Part shown: piece by piece, positions 40,421 to 49,735 of the stretch
How positions within the stretch are numbered: the stretch's first letter is position 1
How the letters are laid out: every line of letters starts with the position of its first letter
The notes under the pieces: model-generated
Seen by the model: only the letters and a program-made list of their open reading frames with translations
What the model was told of the DNA's origin: nothing
Database searches by the model: none
Program-made: the position numbers and the translations under genes
NCBI RefSeq assembly: GCF_029222905.1
Contig: NZ_JARHUE010000005.1
Location: 186,001 to 250,000 of the forward strand
Reading direction: 5' to 3'
DNA: 64,000 nt
Origin: Neptuniibacter sp. CAU 1671
Lineage (GTDB): Bacteria; Pseudomonadota; Gammaproteobacteria; Pseudomonadales; Balneatricaceae

Positions 40421-41404
40421 ATGGCACTGGAAATCGAACTCAAATTAAGCCTGCAACCCAACGCGGTTACAGCACTGCTGAATCACCCACTGCTGCATAG
40501 CGCCCGCGCCAACGATCTGGGCACCCGCAGACTGGAAAACATCTATTACGATACCGCCGATCAGCGGCTGCGCCAGCAGCGCATTGCCCTGCGGGTGCGC
40601 AACAAGCAGGGACAGTATATTCAGACGCTGAAAGGCGGCGGCCAGGCCCGCGGAGGGATGCACACCCGGCAGGAGTGGGAGTGGACAATCCCCACCGCAA
40701 CACTGGTACCTGAACTGCTGCAGGACACACCCCTGACTGAGCTGCTGCCTTTGGCGGAGCTTGAAACCTTGCTGCAACCGGCATTCAGCACCGATTTTGA
40801 GCGGCATATCTGGATCGTGTCGGACCCGGCAGCAACACCCCCGCTGAAAGTCGAGCTGGCACTGGATCAGGGCAGGGTGACGACACTTCAACGCTCAGAT
40901 GGAACCAGTGATGCTATTTGTGAGCTTGAACTGGAACTGCTGGAAGGTTCCCCCGCTCAGCTCATAACACTGGCCCTGCAACTGGCTGAACAGCTGCCAT
41001 TGCTGGTCAATGACGTCAGCAAAGCCCAGCGTGGCTACCGGTTACTGTCGCCTGCTGCTCAGCCCTCGCTGCTGACGTCTGACCCCTTGGCACCTATTTC
41101 AGCTCAGATCCAGACGCAGCTCTCAAACTGGCTGCGCAGCGTTGAGTTCTGGCAATACAGTCAACAGACTGAAGCGTTTGCGGCGCTAATAGCCGCTTTT
41201 TCGGCACTGAATGACCTACTGAGTGACCCTCAACTTGAGCTACCGGCGCCACTGAAAGCGATGCAACAGCAATTGGCAGCCCGGCTCAGCACAGGTGACG
41301 GCCGGGAGTTTTCCGCCCTACTGGAGACGCCACTGCCGGGACTGTTCTGTCTGCACCTGTTGCAGTGGCTACTGGTCGAGGATGACCTTCAGGCAAACGC
41401 CTAA
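40421..41404 (+). CDS. ygiF: CYTH-domain inorganic triphosphatase (YgiF-like)
   Basis: 327 residues. The EIELKLSL motif at the N-terminus is the ExExK signature of CYTH triphosphate-tunnel enzymes; basic lining residues follow (RLRQQRIALRVRNKQ, YIQTLKGGG). The C-terminal part, about 220-327, looks like a shortened CHAD-type helical region; E. coli YgiF is about 100 residues longer. It precedes glnE as in E. coli. Hydrolyses inorganic triphosphate in characterised members. Confidence 0.9.
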   Translation: MALEIELKLSLQPNAVTALLNHPLLHSARANDLGTRRLENIYYDTADQRLRQQRIALRVRNKQGQYIQTLKGGGQARGGMHTRQEWEWTIPTATLVPELLQDTPLTELLPLAELETLLQPAFSTDFERHIWIVSDPAATPPLKVELALDQGRVTTLQRSDGTSDAICELELELLEGSPAQLITLALQLAEQLPLLVNDVSKAQRGYRLLSPAAQPSLLTSDPLAPISAQIQTQLSNWLRSVEFWQYSQQTEAFAALIAAFSALNDLLSDPQLELPAPLKAMQQQLAARLSTGDGREFSALLETPLPGLFCLHLLQWLLVEDDLQANA

Positions 41405-41449
41405 CAATAAGAACTTGCAGTCCTGCCGGGCTGCCTTCAGGAGAGCATC

Positions 41450-44344
41450 ATGCACCTGCCCGATCCGGAAAACCTGTCCACCTCGTTGCACACACTGCTG
41501 GAGCAGCAGTCACAATCGTTGCAGGATGTGCTGGGAACACTGCCGAGCCTGAGTACGGCGTATCAGGAGCAGTTAAGCCGTGTGGTGCTGGGCAGTGATT
41601 TTGTGACCGATCAACTGAAGCGCCAGCCGCATCTATTAAGCGATCTGGTTGAAAGCGGTGACCTGCAACAGCATTACAGCCCGGACACCTACGCCTCCCG
41701 CTTGCAGACCCTGTTATCTGAGGCCACTGACGAAGCCTCACTGCACCGTGTTTTACGCAAGTTTCGTCAGCGCGAGCAGGTACGGCTGATCTGGCGCGAC
41801 CTGTGCCGACTCAACAACATGCAGGAAACCACCCGGGAGCTCTCCTGGCTGGCGGATGCCTGTATCGATCAGACGCTGCAGTGGCTCTATCAGGATGCCT
41901 GCCAGCGCTGGGGCACACCCCACAGCCGCGATAACCAGCCCCAGCAGATGGTGATACTGGGCATGGGCAAGCTGGGTGCCAATGAACTTAACCTCTCATC
42001 GGATATCGATCTGATTTTTGTTTATCCGGAAAACGGCGAAACTCAGGGTGCGCACCGCACGCTGGAAAATCAGGACTTTTTCATTCGCCTTGGCAAAAAA
42101 CTGATTCAGGCGCTGGATAACCAGACCGTGGACGGTTTTGTGTTCCGAGTCGATATGAGACTCCGGCCTTTCGGCTCTGCCGGACCGTTGGCGATCAGCT
42201 TTGACGCCATGGAAGGGTACTATCAGGATCATGGCCGGGAGTGGGAACGCTACGCCATGATCAAAGCCCGGGTTGTCGCCGGCGATAAACCCGCCGGTGA
42301 AACGCTGATGCAAATTCTGCGTCCCTTCGTCTACCGCAAATATATCGACTTCAGCGTGTTTGATTCGCTACGCGAAATGAAGGAGATGATCAGCCGGGAA
42401 GTCCGCCGCAAGGGACTGGACCACAACGTCAAACTCGGCGCTGGTGGTATTCGCGAGGTGGAGTTTATCGTGCAGGTGTTTCAGCTGTTGCGAGGCGGTC
42501 GTGATCATCGTCTGCAACGGCGTGAACTGTGCTGGGTGCTGCCCCATCTGCCAGAGTGGGTCGGCATGCCTGATTACGCCGCCCAGGAACTGATGGATGC
42601 CTATATTTTTCTACGTAACACCGAACACGCCATTCAGGCGCAGGCCGACAAACAAACCCAGGAGCTGCCAACGGACCCGCTACCGAAAGAACGCCTTGCC
42701 TTCAGCATGGGTTTTAGCGACTGGGATAGCTTCTCATCAGAACTTAAAGGGCACAGAGAAAAAGTAAGTACCCACTTCAAAGCCCTGATCAGCGATGTTA
42801 AAGAACACGACTCCGACGACGACCGCCAATGCGATCAGCAAAGCTGGCTCAGTCTGTGGAAGGATGACTGGGAAGATCCGGCTGCCATTGCACTGCTGAC
42901 CGAGAAGGGTTTTGACAACCCGGAAGCCGCCTGGAAAACATTAAAAGACCTGCGGGACAGCCGATCTGTTCAGCTATTACAGCAGGTGGCGGTTGAACGT
43001 TTACTGGCGCTGCTGCCGGTTCTGTTGCATCAGGTCTGCCAGACCAAAAACAGCAGCGAAACCCTGAGCCGGGTGTTTCAACTGGTGCAGGCGGTGCTGC
43101 GCCGTTCCGCCTATCTGGTCATGCTGTCTGAAAATCCATCTGCCCTGCAGCAACTGGTCCGTTTGTGTTCTGCTTCCAGCTGGTTTGCTGACAAGCTGGC
43201 GCAACAGCCCATCCTGCTGGATGAACTGATCGACAGCCGGTCTCTGTATGAACTGCCCGACACCCACCAGCTAAGTAATGAGCTGCGCCAGCAACTGCTG
43301 CGCATACCGGAAGATGATATCGAGCAGTTAATGGATGCCCTGCGCTATTTCAAAAATGCCCATTTGCTTAAAGTGGCAGCGTCTGAAATCACCGGCGCAC
43401 TGCCGTTGATGAAGGTGAGCGATTACCTCACCTGGACCGCTGAGGTGATTCTGCAAGCGGTACTGCAGATGGCCTGGCGTTTAATGACCGAGAAACATGG
43501 TCTGCCGATGAAAGCACCGGGGCAGCCCTGTGATCCGGATTTTATCATCGTAGGTTATGGCAAACTGGGCGGGATCGAACTCTCCTACGGATCGGATCTG
43601 GATCTGGTATTTATCCATGCAGCAGATCCCAATTTGAATACTGACGGTGACAAATCCATCGTGAACTCGGTGTTTTTCACCCGTCTGGGCCAGAAGATCA
43701 TCCATATCCTGAACACCCTGACCACCTCGGGCCAGCTGTATGAAGTGGATATGCGGCTGCGTCCCTCTGGTAACTCCGGCCTGCTGGTATCCTCCCTGTC
43801 CGCTTTTGAGCGTTATCAAACGGTGGATGCCTGGACCTGGGAACATCAGGCACTGGTCCGAGCCCGTGTTGTGGCCGGAGACCCAGAACTTAAAGGTGCC
43901 TTTGAAGCGGTGCGTGCAGAGATTCTTAGCCGAACACGTGAGCAGGAAACACTGCGCGCTGAAGTGGTGGAGATGCGAACCAAAATGCTCAGGCATCTCG
44001 GCAGTAAAACAGAGCAGCAGTTTGATCTGAAGCACGACCGGGGCGGCATTGTCGATATCGAATTCATGGTTCAGTACACCGTGCTGGCCAATGCAGCTCA
44101 ACACCCCGCATTGCTAACCTATACCGACAACATCCGCATACTGGATGCGGCTGAAGCCTGCGGTCTGGTCAGCACAACGGATGCTGAGACCCTTAGAGAG
44201 GCCTACAAATCCTTCCGTGCAGCAGGCCATCTTCAGGCGTTGCAGGATCAGTCAGGCGTGCTTGAAGAACATGAGATGACGGATCTGCGCGATGCTGTTG
44301 CCACTATCTGGTATCAGATGATGGAGCCCGACAGCCCTGCATGA
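41450..44344 (+). CDS. glnE: Bifunctional glutamine synthetase adenylyltransferase/deadenylase
   Basis: 964 residues with two nucleotidyltransferase domains. The N-terminal adenylyl-removase has GMGKLGANELNLSSDIDLIF (near 165) and the C-terminal adenylyl-transferase GYGKLGGIELSYGSDLDLVF (near 700), each followed by a helical PII/GlnD-responsive region with a GGIREVEFIVQ-like or GGIVDIEFMVQ motif. It adjusts glutamine synthetase activity in response to PII state, linking it to glnK at the right end of the window. AGGAGAGC before the ATG is a good ribosome binding site. Confidence 0.97.
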   Translation: MHLPDPENLSTSLHTLLEQQSQSLQDVLGTLPSLSTAYQEQLSRVVLGSDFVTDQLKRQPHLLSDLVESGDLQQHYSPDTYASRLQTLLSEATDEASLHRVLRKFRQREQVRLIWRDLCRLNNMQETTRELSWLADACIDQTLQWLYQDACQRWGTPHSRDNQPQQMVILGMGKLGANELNLSSDIDLIFVYPENGETQGAHRTLENQDFFIRLGKKLIQALDNQTVDGFVFRVDMRLRPFGSAGPLAISFDAMEGYYQDHGREWERYAMIKARVVAGDKPAGETLMQILRPFVYRKYIDFSVFDSLREMKEMISREVRRKGLDHNVKLGAGGIREVEFIVQVFQLLRGGRDHRLQRRELCWVLPHLPEWVGMPDYAAQELMDAYIFLRNTEHAIQAQADKQTQELPTDPLPKERLAFSMGFSDWDSFSSELKGHREKVSTHFKALISDVKEHDSDDDRQCDQQSWLSLWKDDWEDPAAIALLTEKGFDNPEAAWKTLKDLRDSRSVQLLQQVAVERLLALLPVLLHQVCQTKNSSETLSRVFQLVQAVLRRSAYLVMLSENPSALQQLVRLCSASSWFADKLAQQPILLDELIDSRSLYELPDTHQLSNELRQQLLRIPEDDIEQLMDALRYFKNAHLLKVAASEITGALPLMKVSDYLTWTAEVILQAVLQMAWRLMTEKHGLPMKAPGQPCDPDFIIVGYGKLGGIELSYGSDLDLVFIHAADPNLNTDGDKSIVNSVFFTRLGQKIIHILNTLTTSGQLYEVDMRLRPSGNSGLLVSSLSAFERYQTVDAWTWEHQALVRARVVAGDPELKGAFEAVRAEILSRTREQETLRAEVVEMRTKMLRHLGSKTEQQFDLKHDRGGIVDIEFMVQYTVLANAAQHPALLTYTDNIRILDAAEACGLVSTTDAETLREAYKSFRAAGHLQALQDQSGVLEEHEMTDLRDAVATIWYQMMEPDSPA

Positions 44345-44555
44345 CAATACAGTGACGGAGTTTCCTGCTGCAGCGCAGCGATGGTGTACTTTAAACAATA
44401 GAGTTATGCCGAAATTAGCATGACAATATCGCACGCGCGAACTAAGCTTGGAGGTAATTGTTGGCGATCTCCAGGCTTTTCCCTTCAAGACCCCAGGTTC
44501 CAGTAGCGAACCCTTACTCCAATGGATTACTGCTCCAAAGCACGGCTGCTTAGCT

Positions 44556-45281
44556 ATGAAATATATTGCTTATAAACGCTATCATGGCGTTCAGACATTT
44601 ACGTCTAAAACCGAATTATTTGATGTGATCGGGCAGGCTGAAGAGGATGCGTTTTTTCTCAAGGTCTTTCAGGTCGACATTACTGAACCACGTCTGTTTG
44701 ACCAGTTAATGGCCAGCTTCCCCCACCTGTTCAGTGCCATGATGTCTTGGGAGATGAACCACCGCGACTGGTATACCAGTTTTGAATTTCATGCCTCGCG
44801 TGCACTAAGTCGTACCGTGCAGCTGCTGTTTGACAGTTTCAGGACTAACGTTCTGACCCTGATCGTGCACAACCATAAAATTCGTATTGTGAACGAACGC
44901 CCGCTGGGGAAAATCAGCGATTTCCCAACACAACCTGCTTTGCCGCTGAGCGTAACAACCCAGCAGGCCCGTCCGGTAGACAGCGAGAATCCATCCCGTC
45001 AGTTACAGATGCGGCTATATACTCTGCGCAAAGAGATTCATGCCGATGAGGGCTCAGCCCGGGTACCGAGTGAAATTCTGGCCCGGCTCAACACCCGCAC
45101 CAAGTCAGAACTGATCAATCTGTTGCGACTGGGCATGTTCGACCTGCCGCAGCTGCAACAGGTCCTGTCGCAATATCAGAGCGAAACCCTGTCCACAGCA
45201 GACACCGATGCGCTGTTCCAATGGTTAAAACAATCTGAATATGCTCTGACAACAGGCACGCAAACGCCGCATACAGGCTAA
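44556..45281 (+). CDS. Unrecognised soluble protein, about 241 aa
   Basis: I do not recognise a family. From the ATG at 44556 the protein reads MKYIAYKRYHGVQTF and is a mixed alpha/beta N-terminal half with several aromatic residues (HRDWYTSFEFHASRAL), a proline-rich linker, and a helical C-terminus (LNTRTKSELINLLRLGMFDLPQLQQVLSQYQ). There is no signal peptide or membrane segment. Translation initiation is odd: this ATG has no ribosome binding site, and the only earlier in-frame start is a TTG at 44448 giving a non-protein-like extension. A GGAGG at 44450-44454 lies out of useful register. A terminator follows. Confidence 0.7.
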   Translation: MKYIAYKRYHGVQTFTSKTELFDVIGQAEEDAFFLKVFQVDITEPRLFDQLMASFPHLFSAMMSWEMNHRDWYTSFEFHASRALSRTVQLLFDSFRTNVLTLIVHNHKIRIVNERPLGKISDFPTQPALPLSVTTQQARPVDSENPSRQLQMRLYTLRKEIHADEGSARVPSEILARLNTRTKSELINLLRLGMFDLPQLQQVLSQYQSETLSTADTDALFQWLKQSEYALTTGTQTPHTG

Positions 45282-45294
45282 CAGGAGCACCAAC

Positions 45295-45324
45295 AAAAAA
45301 GCCCTGATAAATCAGGGCTTTTTT
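45295..45324. terminator. Bidirectional intrinsic terminator
   Basis: AAAAAAGCCCTGAT and ATCAGGGCTTTTTT pair almost perfectly around a 2-nt to 4-nt loop, between the plus-strand gene ending 45281 and ilvE ending at 45341 on the minus strand. It has T runs for both directions. Confidence 0.88.
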
Positions 45325-45340
45325 ATGCAGGATTGCAGGC

Positions 45341-46339
45341 TCAGACGTCCGTTAACCATCCATGACGATCTTCTGCACGGCCCCACTGAATATCATTCAG
45401 TGCTTTACGCAGCTTCAGTGTAGTTGCACCCACGCCACCGTCGCCCACTGCGTATTCCTGATCGTGATAGATCAGGGTACCCACCGGTGCCAACACCGCC
45501 GCCGTACCCGACAGGGCTGCTTCACAACCGGGCTTGGCGGCCCGCTCCAGCAGCTCTTCTACTGTCAGGTCACGCTCAGACACCTTCATGCCCAGATCCC
45601 GGGCCAGTGTCAGAATGGAGTCACGGGTAATGCCGTGCAGGAAGCTCTCATCCAGACCTTTAGTGATCACCTCATTGCCATCAATCAGCAGGAAGTTTGC
45701 TGCGCCGGTTTCCTGAATGTCCCCATTCGGGCAGAACAACACCTGGTCAACGTTATATTGTGCCTTCGCACGCAGGGTCGGACGCAGGGCACTGGCGTAG
45801 TTACCGCCACTTTTGATCATGCCGTTGTGTGGCGCACAGCGCAGACCATTATCCTCCACCAGCAAACGTAGCGGACGGTCACCGCCAGCAAAGTAGTCGC
45901 CTACCGGAGACAGCAGGATATACAGGCAGGAGGTCAGTGAAGGCGCCGCGGCCTTACCAATGGCGGGCTCAGTCCCGAAGTGCGTAGGACGGATATACAT
46001 AGAACCCGGAGGTGCCGGTACGTCCGCCGCAAAACGTTTGACCCCTTCGCGGATCATGGCGGTAACCTGAGCCTCATCCAGTGCTGGCAGAGACAACAAC
46101 CGACTGCTCTGCGCCAGACGCGCAACGTTGCGGTCGATGCGGAAAATTTTGACGCTGCCATCTTCATGACGAAACGCCTTCAGGCCCTCAAAACAGGTGC
46201 TGGCATAGTGCAGCACATGAGCACCCGGGTGCAGCTGCAAGCTATCACTTGGCACCATCTCAGGCGTGCTCCAGGCTGAACCATCAAACCAAGAGATCGC
46301 CATTTCTGGCATGAATACGGTACCAAATGCAGTTGCCAT
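45341..46339 (-). CDS. ilvE: Branched-chain amino acid aminotransferase (type II)
   Basis: 332 residues from the ATG at 46339, directly after GGAAGGTGAC; an in-frame extension to 46414 is rejected. Fold IV PLP aminotransferase of the longer, eukaryote-like class II. Motifs: HYASTCFEGLKAFR, MYIRPTHFG, the PLP lysine in MIKSGGNYASALRP, and DIQETGAANFLLI. Interconverts Leu/Ile/Val and their keto acids. Monocistronic, ending at a bidirectional terminator. Confidence 0.95.
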   Translation of the reverse strand: MATAFGTVFMPEMAISWFDGSAWSTPEMVPSDSLQLHPGAHVLHYASTCFEGLKAFRHEDGSVKIFRIDRNVARLAQSSRLLSLPALDEAQVTAMIREGVKRFAADVPAPPGSMYIRPTHFGTEPAIGKAAAPSLTSCLYILLSPVGDYFAGGDRPLRLLVEDNGLRCAPHNGMIKSGGNYASALRPTLRAKAQYNVDQVLFCPNGDIQETGAANFLLIDGNEVITKGLDESFLHGITRDSILTLARDLGMKVSERDLTVEELLERAAKPGCEAALSGTAAVLAPVGTLIYHDQEYAVGDGGVGATTLKLRKALNDIQWGRAEDRHGWLTDV

Positions 46340-46687
46340 GTCACCTTCCTTACAGATTGTGCACCCCAAGCCGTTTTTGACTATATCTGGCTCAGGCATA
46401 AATAAGGGCCACATTGTAATCAGCCCGCCTAAAAAAGGGAATGACCCAACCCCGTCAACACCACGTATTTAAGGCTTTGGGGCTGCATCAAATGACTGGA
46501 TCATGCACTTTGGCAAAAAATGAACTTCAGCCGGAAATCTGCAGACAAAGCCTGTAAACCGCCGGGTTAGCGTCCGGTTCTGTTGCTGTATTTAAGTGGA
46601 ATCGTTAAGCTGCCTAAATCTCTAATTCATGGCTTTCAGACTGGCTGCTGAACGCAACAAAGAGGGATACAAATTCGAGGTGTTACA

Positions 46688-47554
46688 ATGACTTATAAAA
46701 AACTTACACCAGAAGAAGCCCGCATTATTCTTCACAAAGGCACCGAACGCCCATTTACCGGACAATATAATGAGCACTTTGAAACCGGTATCTATGCCTG
46801 CAGACAATGCGGCGCTCCACTTTACCGTTCCGAAGACAAATTTCCCTCCCATTGCGGCTGGCCCAGTTTTGACGATGAATTGCCAGGCGCGGTCCGACGT
46901 GAGCAGGATGCCGATGGCCGACGCACTGAAATCCTCTGTGCTAACTGCGATGGGCATCTTGGGCATGTGTTTGAGGGCGAAATGCTCACCGCCAAAAACA
47001 TTCGCCACTGTGTCAATTCGGTATCAATGACCTTTATCAGCGCTGAAGAGCTGGCCGCAGAACAGGGCGCTGAACTACAAAAAGCCTATTTTGCCGGCGG
47101 CTGTTTCTGGGGCGTAGAGCACCTGCTGCAGCAAGTACCGGGCGTAATCGCCGTGGTATCCGGTTATATGGGTGGCCATCTGCCAAATCCTCGTTACGAG
47201 GAGGTGTGCAGCAAAACCACCGGCCATCTGGAAACCGTTGAAGTCCTGTACGACCCATCAAAAGTAGATTTTGAGACGCTGGCCAAACTGTTTTTTGAAA
47301 TCCATGACCCAACCCAGACGAACGGGCAGGGACCGGATATTGGTCCTCAGTATGCCTCTGCCATTTTCTGTCAGGATGAAACCGAAAAAGCCATTGCAGC
47401 AGGATTGATCGATCAGCTTAAAGCCAAGGGTTATCCCGTTGTTACTGAACTGCTGCCAATGTCACCCTTCTGGCCGGCTGAACCCTACCATCAGGATTAC
47501 TACGCCAAAACCGGCAAAATTCCCTACTGCCATCGCTACCAGAAGCGGTTTTAA
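46688..47554 (+). CDS. msrBA: Bifunctional methionine sulfoxide reductase MsrB-MsrA
   Basis: 288 residues with the two reductases fused in the order B then A. MsrB (about 1-125) has zinc cysteine pairs CRQCG and CANCD plus the catalytic cysteine in RHCVNSVSM. MsrA (about 135-288) has the catalytic GGCFWGVEHL, followed by VVSGYMGGH and PEPYHQDY-like AEPYHQDYY. Together it repairs both R and S sulfoxides. No signal peptide, so cytosolic. It is transcribed away from ilvE. Confidence 0.96.
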   Translation: MTYKKLTPEEARIILHKGTERPFTGQYNEHFETGIYACRQCGAPLYRSEDKFPSHCGWPSFDDELPGAVRREQDADGRRTEILCANCDGHLGHVFEGEMLTAKNIRHCVNSVSMTFISAEELAAEQGAELQKAYFAGGCFWGVEHLLQQVPGVIAVVSGYMGGHLPNPRYEEVCSKTTGHLETVEVLYDPSKVDFETLAKLFFEIHDPTQTNGQGPDIGPQYASAIFCQDETEKAIAAGLIDQLKAKGYPVVTELLPMSPFWPAEPYHQDYYAKTGKIPYCHRYQKRF

Positions 47555-47607
47555 GCGCTTCTGATAGCGCCTTTTATTTGCACTGCATTAAAAATTTATA
47601 CCACAGC

Positions 47608-47644
47608 AAAAAGTCGACTTTTTATTGAAATTGTCGACTTTTTA
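47608..47644. repeat. Twin GTCGACTTTTTA repeats in an AT-rich intergenic region
   Basis: GTCGACTTTTTA occurs at 47613-47624 and again at 47633-47644, 20 bp start to start (two helical turns). The first copy is the right half of a perfect 16-bp palindrome AAAAAGTCGACTTTTT (47608-47623). They lie between msrBA and the RDD gene, positioned as possible operators. Confidence 0.6.
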
Positions 47645-47694
47645 CTGCATATGACTCCATTTTTATCATATAAAACGTAATTTCATATTTTGAT

Positions 47695-47715
47695 TGGCAA
47701 ATATTTTTATTGCCA
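47695..47715. promoter_or_regulatory. Inverted repeat TGGCAA-N9-TTGCCA upstream of the RDD gene
   Basis: A dyad TGGCAA / TTGCCA separated by 9 nt of A/T, 68 nt before the ATG at 47783. It has the look of a regulator-binding site. It is not a sigma-54 promoter because the GG-GC spacing is wrong. Confidence 0.35.
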
Positions 47716-47782
47716 TTTAGCAGTTGCAGCATTATGGTCAAAAAATAACCTCTTTATCGATTGCTGTTGATGGAGGCCGACC

Positions 47783-48250
47783 ATGACACAACAGGAATAT
47801 GCTGGATTCTGGGTTCGCAGCCTGGCGACCGGGGTGGATTTTTCTCTCACCCTGCTACTTTTTTCTGGCCCCTTGTTTTTACTCGATGACTCTCCTGATT
47901 GGGAGCTTCAGCCTGCCCAGCTTAAGTTTGACCCTGTTGACCTGTTATCGCATTACCTGCTGCCGTTTCTGATTACCGTCGGCTTCTGGCTCCGCTTTCT
48001 CGCCACCCCCGGCAAGCTCCTGACGGGTCTTAAAATTGTCGATGCCAATACCGGTTCCCGCATGCACCTGCGCCAGGCGGTGATTCGCTATATCAGCTAT
48101 CCACTGGCAATGCTGCCGCTGGGCCTGGGCATTTTCTGGATCCTGCGTGACCGCAAAAAACAGGGCTGGCATGACAAGCTTGCTGGCACTGTGGTCATCC
48201 GTGAACGTCGTGTCAGCTTTCCCATCGACGTCCAGCCCGGTCCGGGTTAG
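47783..48250 (+). CDS. RDD-family membrane protein
   Basis: 155 residues. RDD hallmark: an early segment GFWVRSLATGVDFSLTLLLF (Arg then Asp at the start of the first helix) and about three membrane helices, with the conserved GKLLTGLKIVDANTGSRMHLRQAVIRYISY loop in the middle and RKKQGWHDKLAGTVVI at the end. Family function is poorly defined; some members are Na+/H+ antiporters. GGAGGCCGACC before the ATG is a strong ribosome binding site. Confidence 0.9.
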   Translation: MTQQEYAGFWVRSLATGVDFSLTLLLFSGPLFLLDDSPDWELQPAQLKFDPVDLLSHYLLPFLITVGFWLRFLATPGKLLTGLKIVDANTGSRMHLRQAVIRYISYPLAMLPLGLGIFWILRDRKKQGWHDKLAGTVVIRERRVSFPIDVQPGPG

Positions 48251-48305
48251 TTGCGACTCTTTGCATCCTGAACAACACTTAGAACTCTGACACAGGAGTT
48301 CTCGG

Positions 48306-48938
48306 ATGACACTCAGTTCAAGGATCGACCAGATTTACATTGGCCAGTTACAGCAGATTGGCCCGTCGCAGACACCGACAGGGATCTTCAAGTCCGCTTA
48401 CAATGAACCGGTACTCCTGACTCCAGAGGGGCTTGAAGGCGATATTCAAGTAGACCGCCGTGTGCATGGCGGGCCGGAAAAAGCGCTTTACCACTTTCCT
48501 GCCGAGAACTACGCCCTGCTGAAACAGGCACTGCCTCATCTGGAAGCATCATTTATTCCCGGCAGCATCGGCGAAAACATCTCATCCCATGGCCTGACCG
48601 ATGAAACCGTGCATATTGGGGATATATTTCGCATTGGGTCCGCACTGGTTCAGGTTTCTCAACCACGCCGCCCGTGCTGGAAGGTAAATCACAAATACGG
48701 CAACGGCCATATCGCCGCGTTACTGATGTCTCAGGGCATTTCTGGCTGGTATTACCGGGTACTTGAACCAGACACACTGACCAATAACGATCCCATCACC
48801 CTGATCGAGCGCCTGCCAGACAGTATTTCCGTGGCTGAGATATGGCAGCGTTTTGTGGAGCGTCTGCAGAAAAGATTGCCCGTAGAAGCCATCAATCGGG
48901 ATATTCCGGGCCTGTCTGATGAGTGGAAGTTTGAATAG
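48306..48938 (+). CDS. MOSC-domain protein (YiiM-like)
   Basis: 210 residues. The MOSC fold has LTPEGLEGDIQVDRRVHGGPEKALYHF, PGSIGENIS and the conserved cysteine in VSQPRRPCWKVNHKYG, the residue proposed to bind sulfur or molybdenum cofactor in YiiM-type proteins. A short 3-alpha C-terminal extension follows. Probably a cytosolic molybdenum-dependent hydroxylaminopurine reductase-like enzyme. It is 56 nt after the RDD gene, possibly the same transcript. Confidence 0.92.
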   Translation: MTLSSRIDQIYIGQLQQIGPSQTPTGIFKSAYNEPVLLTPEGLEGDIQVDRRVHGGPEKALYHFPAENYALLKQALPHLEASFIPGSIGENISSHGLTDETVHIGDIFRIGSALVQVSQPRRPCWKVNHKYGNGHIAALLMSQGISGWYYRVLEPDTLTNNDPITLIERLPDSISVAEIWQRFVERLQKRLPVEAINRDIPGLSDEWKFE

Positions 48939-48985
48939 TGCCACGCAGAATTCATCAACTCATTGTGGCACAGGGTTAAAGATGA

Positions 48986-49507
48986 TCAGCTTTCTTCTGT
49001 CGGCGGCAGCAGGACGCTGTCAATGACATGCACATAACCATTGCAGGCTTCAATATCGGGTATCAGCACCTGTGCGTCGTTGACATTAAATGACACACCA
49101 TCGCTGTCGAGCTCAACAAACGCCTTATTCAGCATCTGCATCTTATCCTTGGCAAAAATCTCTTCAGAGTCACGCGAACCATAGGCGACATGATAAAGCA
49201 GAATATTTGGCACCGCAGATAACTGCTCATCAGTAAGCTCTGGATTCAGGACATCGCCCAGCTCGGTTTCAATAGCAAAGCCGATCGCTTTAAATGCATC
49301 ATCCGTAGGCGCAAACACCGTAAAATTTCGATTGGTATTCAGGTCATTCGCTAACCCAAATGCGGTGACCGCCTGAACCAGAATTTCAAACCGATCATCA
49401 TTGACAGCAATATCGACAATCGAAGCAGCACCTTCCGATTTACAGTTTCCCGCCAGGGCGGAACCACTTATTACCAGACCAGCGGCAAGAGCCATTATTT
49501 TTTTCAT
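48986..49507 (-). CDS. Exported fasciclin-domain protein
   Basis: 173 residues with a signal peptide (MKKIMALAAGLVISGSALA) and one FAS1 domain: SIVDIAVNDDRFEILVQAV at the start, FTVFAPTDDAFKAIG as the H1 motif, ILLYHVAYG, and a final YVHVIDSVLLPP as the H2 motif. FAS1 proteins act in adhesion or matrix binding. Two cysteines (NCKSEG, EACNGYV) may form a disulfide. It is divergent from a chemoreceptor gene; the ribosome binding site (GGAGAACGATC) is strong. Confidence 0.92.
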   Translation of the reverse strand: MKKIMALAAGLVISGSALAGNCKSEGAASIVDIAVNDDRFEILVQAVTAFGLANDLNTNRNFTVFAPTDDAFKAIGFAIETELGDVLNPELTDEQLSAVPNILLYHVAYGSRDSEEIFAKDKMQMLNKAFVELDSDGVSFNVNDAQVLIPDIEACNGYVHVIDSVLLPPTEES

Positions 49508-49735
49508 GATCGTTCTCCTGCGTTTTTGAGTGACGTAACAGAATAGGGACTACACACCTGCGCTGTTACGGACAGACAAAAACAACAGATCAAAAAAAGT
49601 ACAGCTTTTACCGTTCATGCGCGCTCCGCATAACTGCATACAGAAAAACCTAATTGCGATTCGACTATTCAAGAATTTGCCGATATAACCTAGATGGACA
49701 AAAAGTTTTGCGGTGCAGCAAAGGAGTTGTGATTC

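Noticed and set aside
47695-47715. TGGCAA...TTGCCA as a third sigma-54 promoter
   Set aside because: The spacing between the GG and GC elements is 16 nt rather than 12; it is better read as an inverted repeat.
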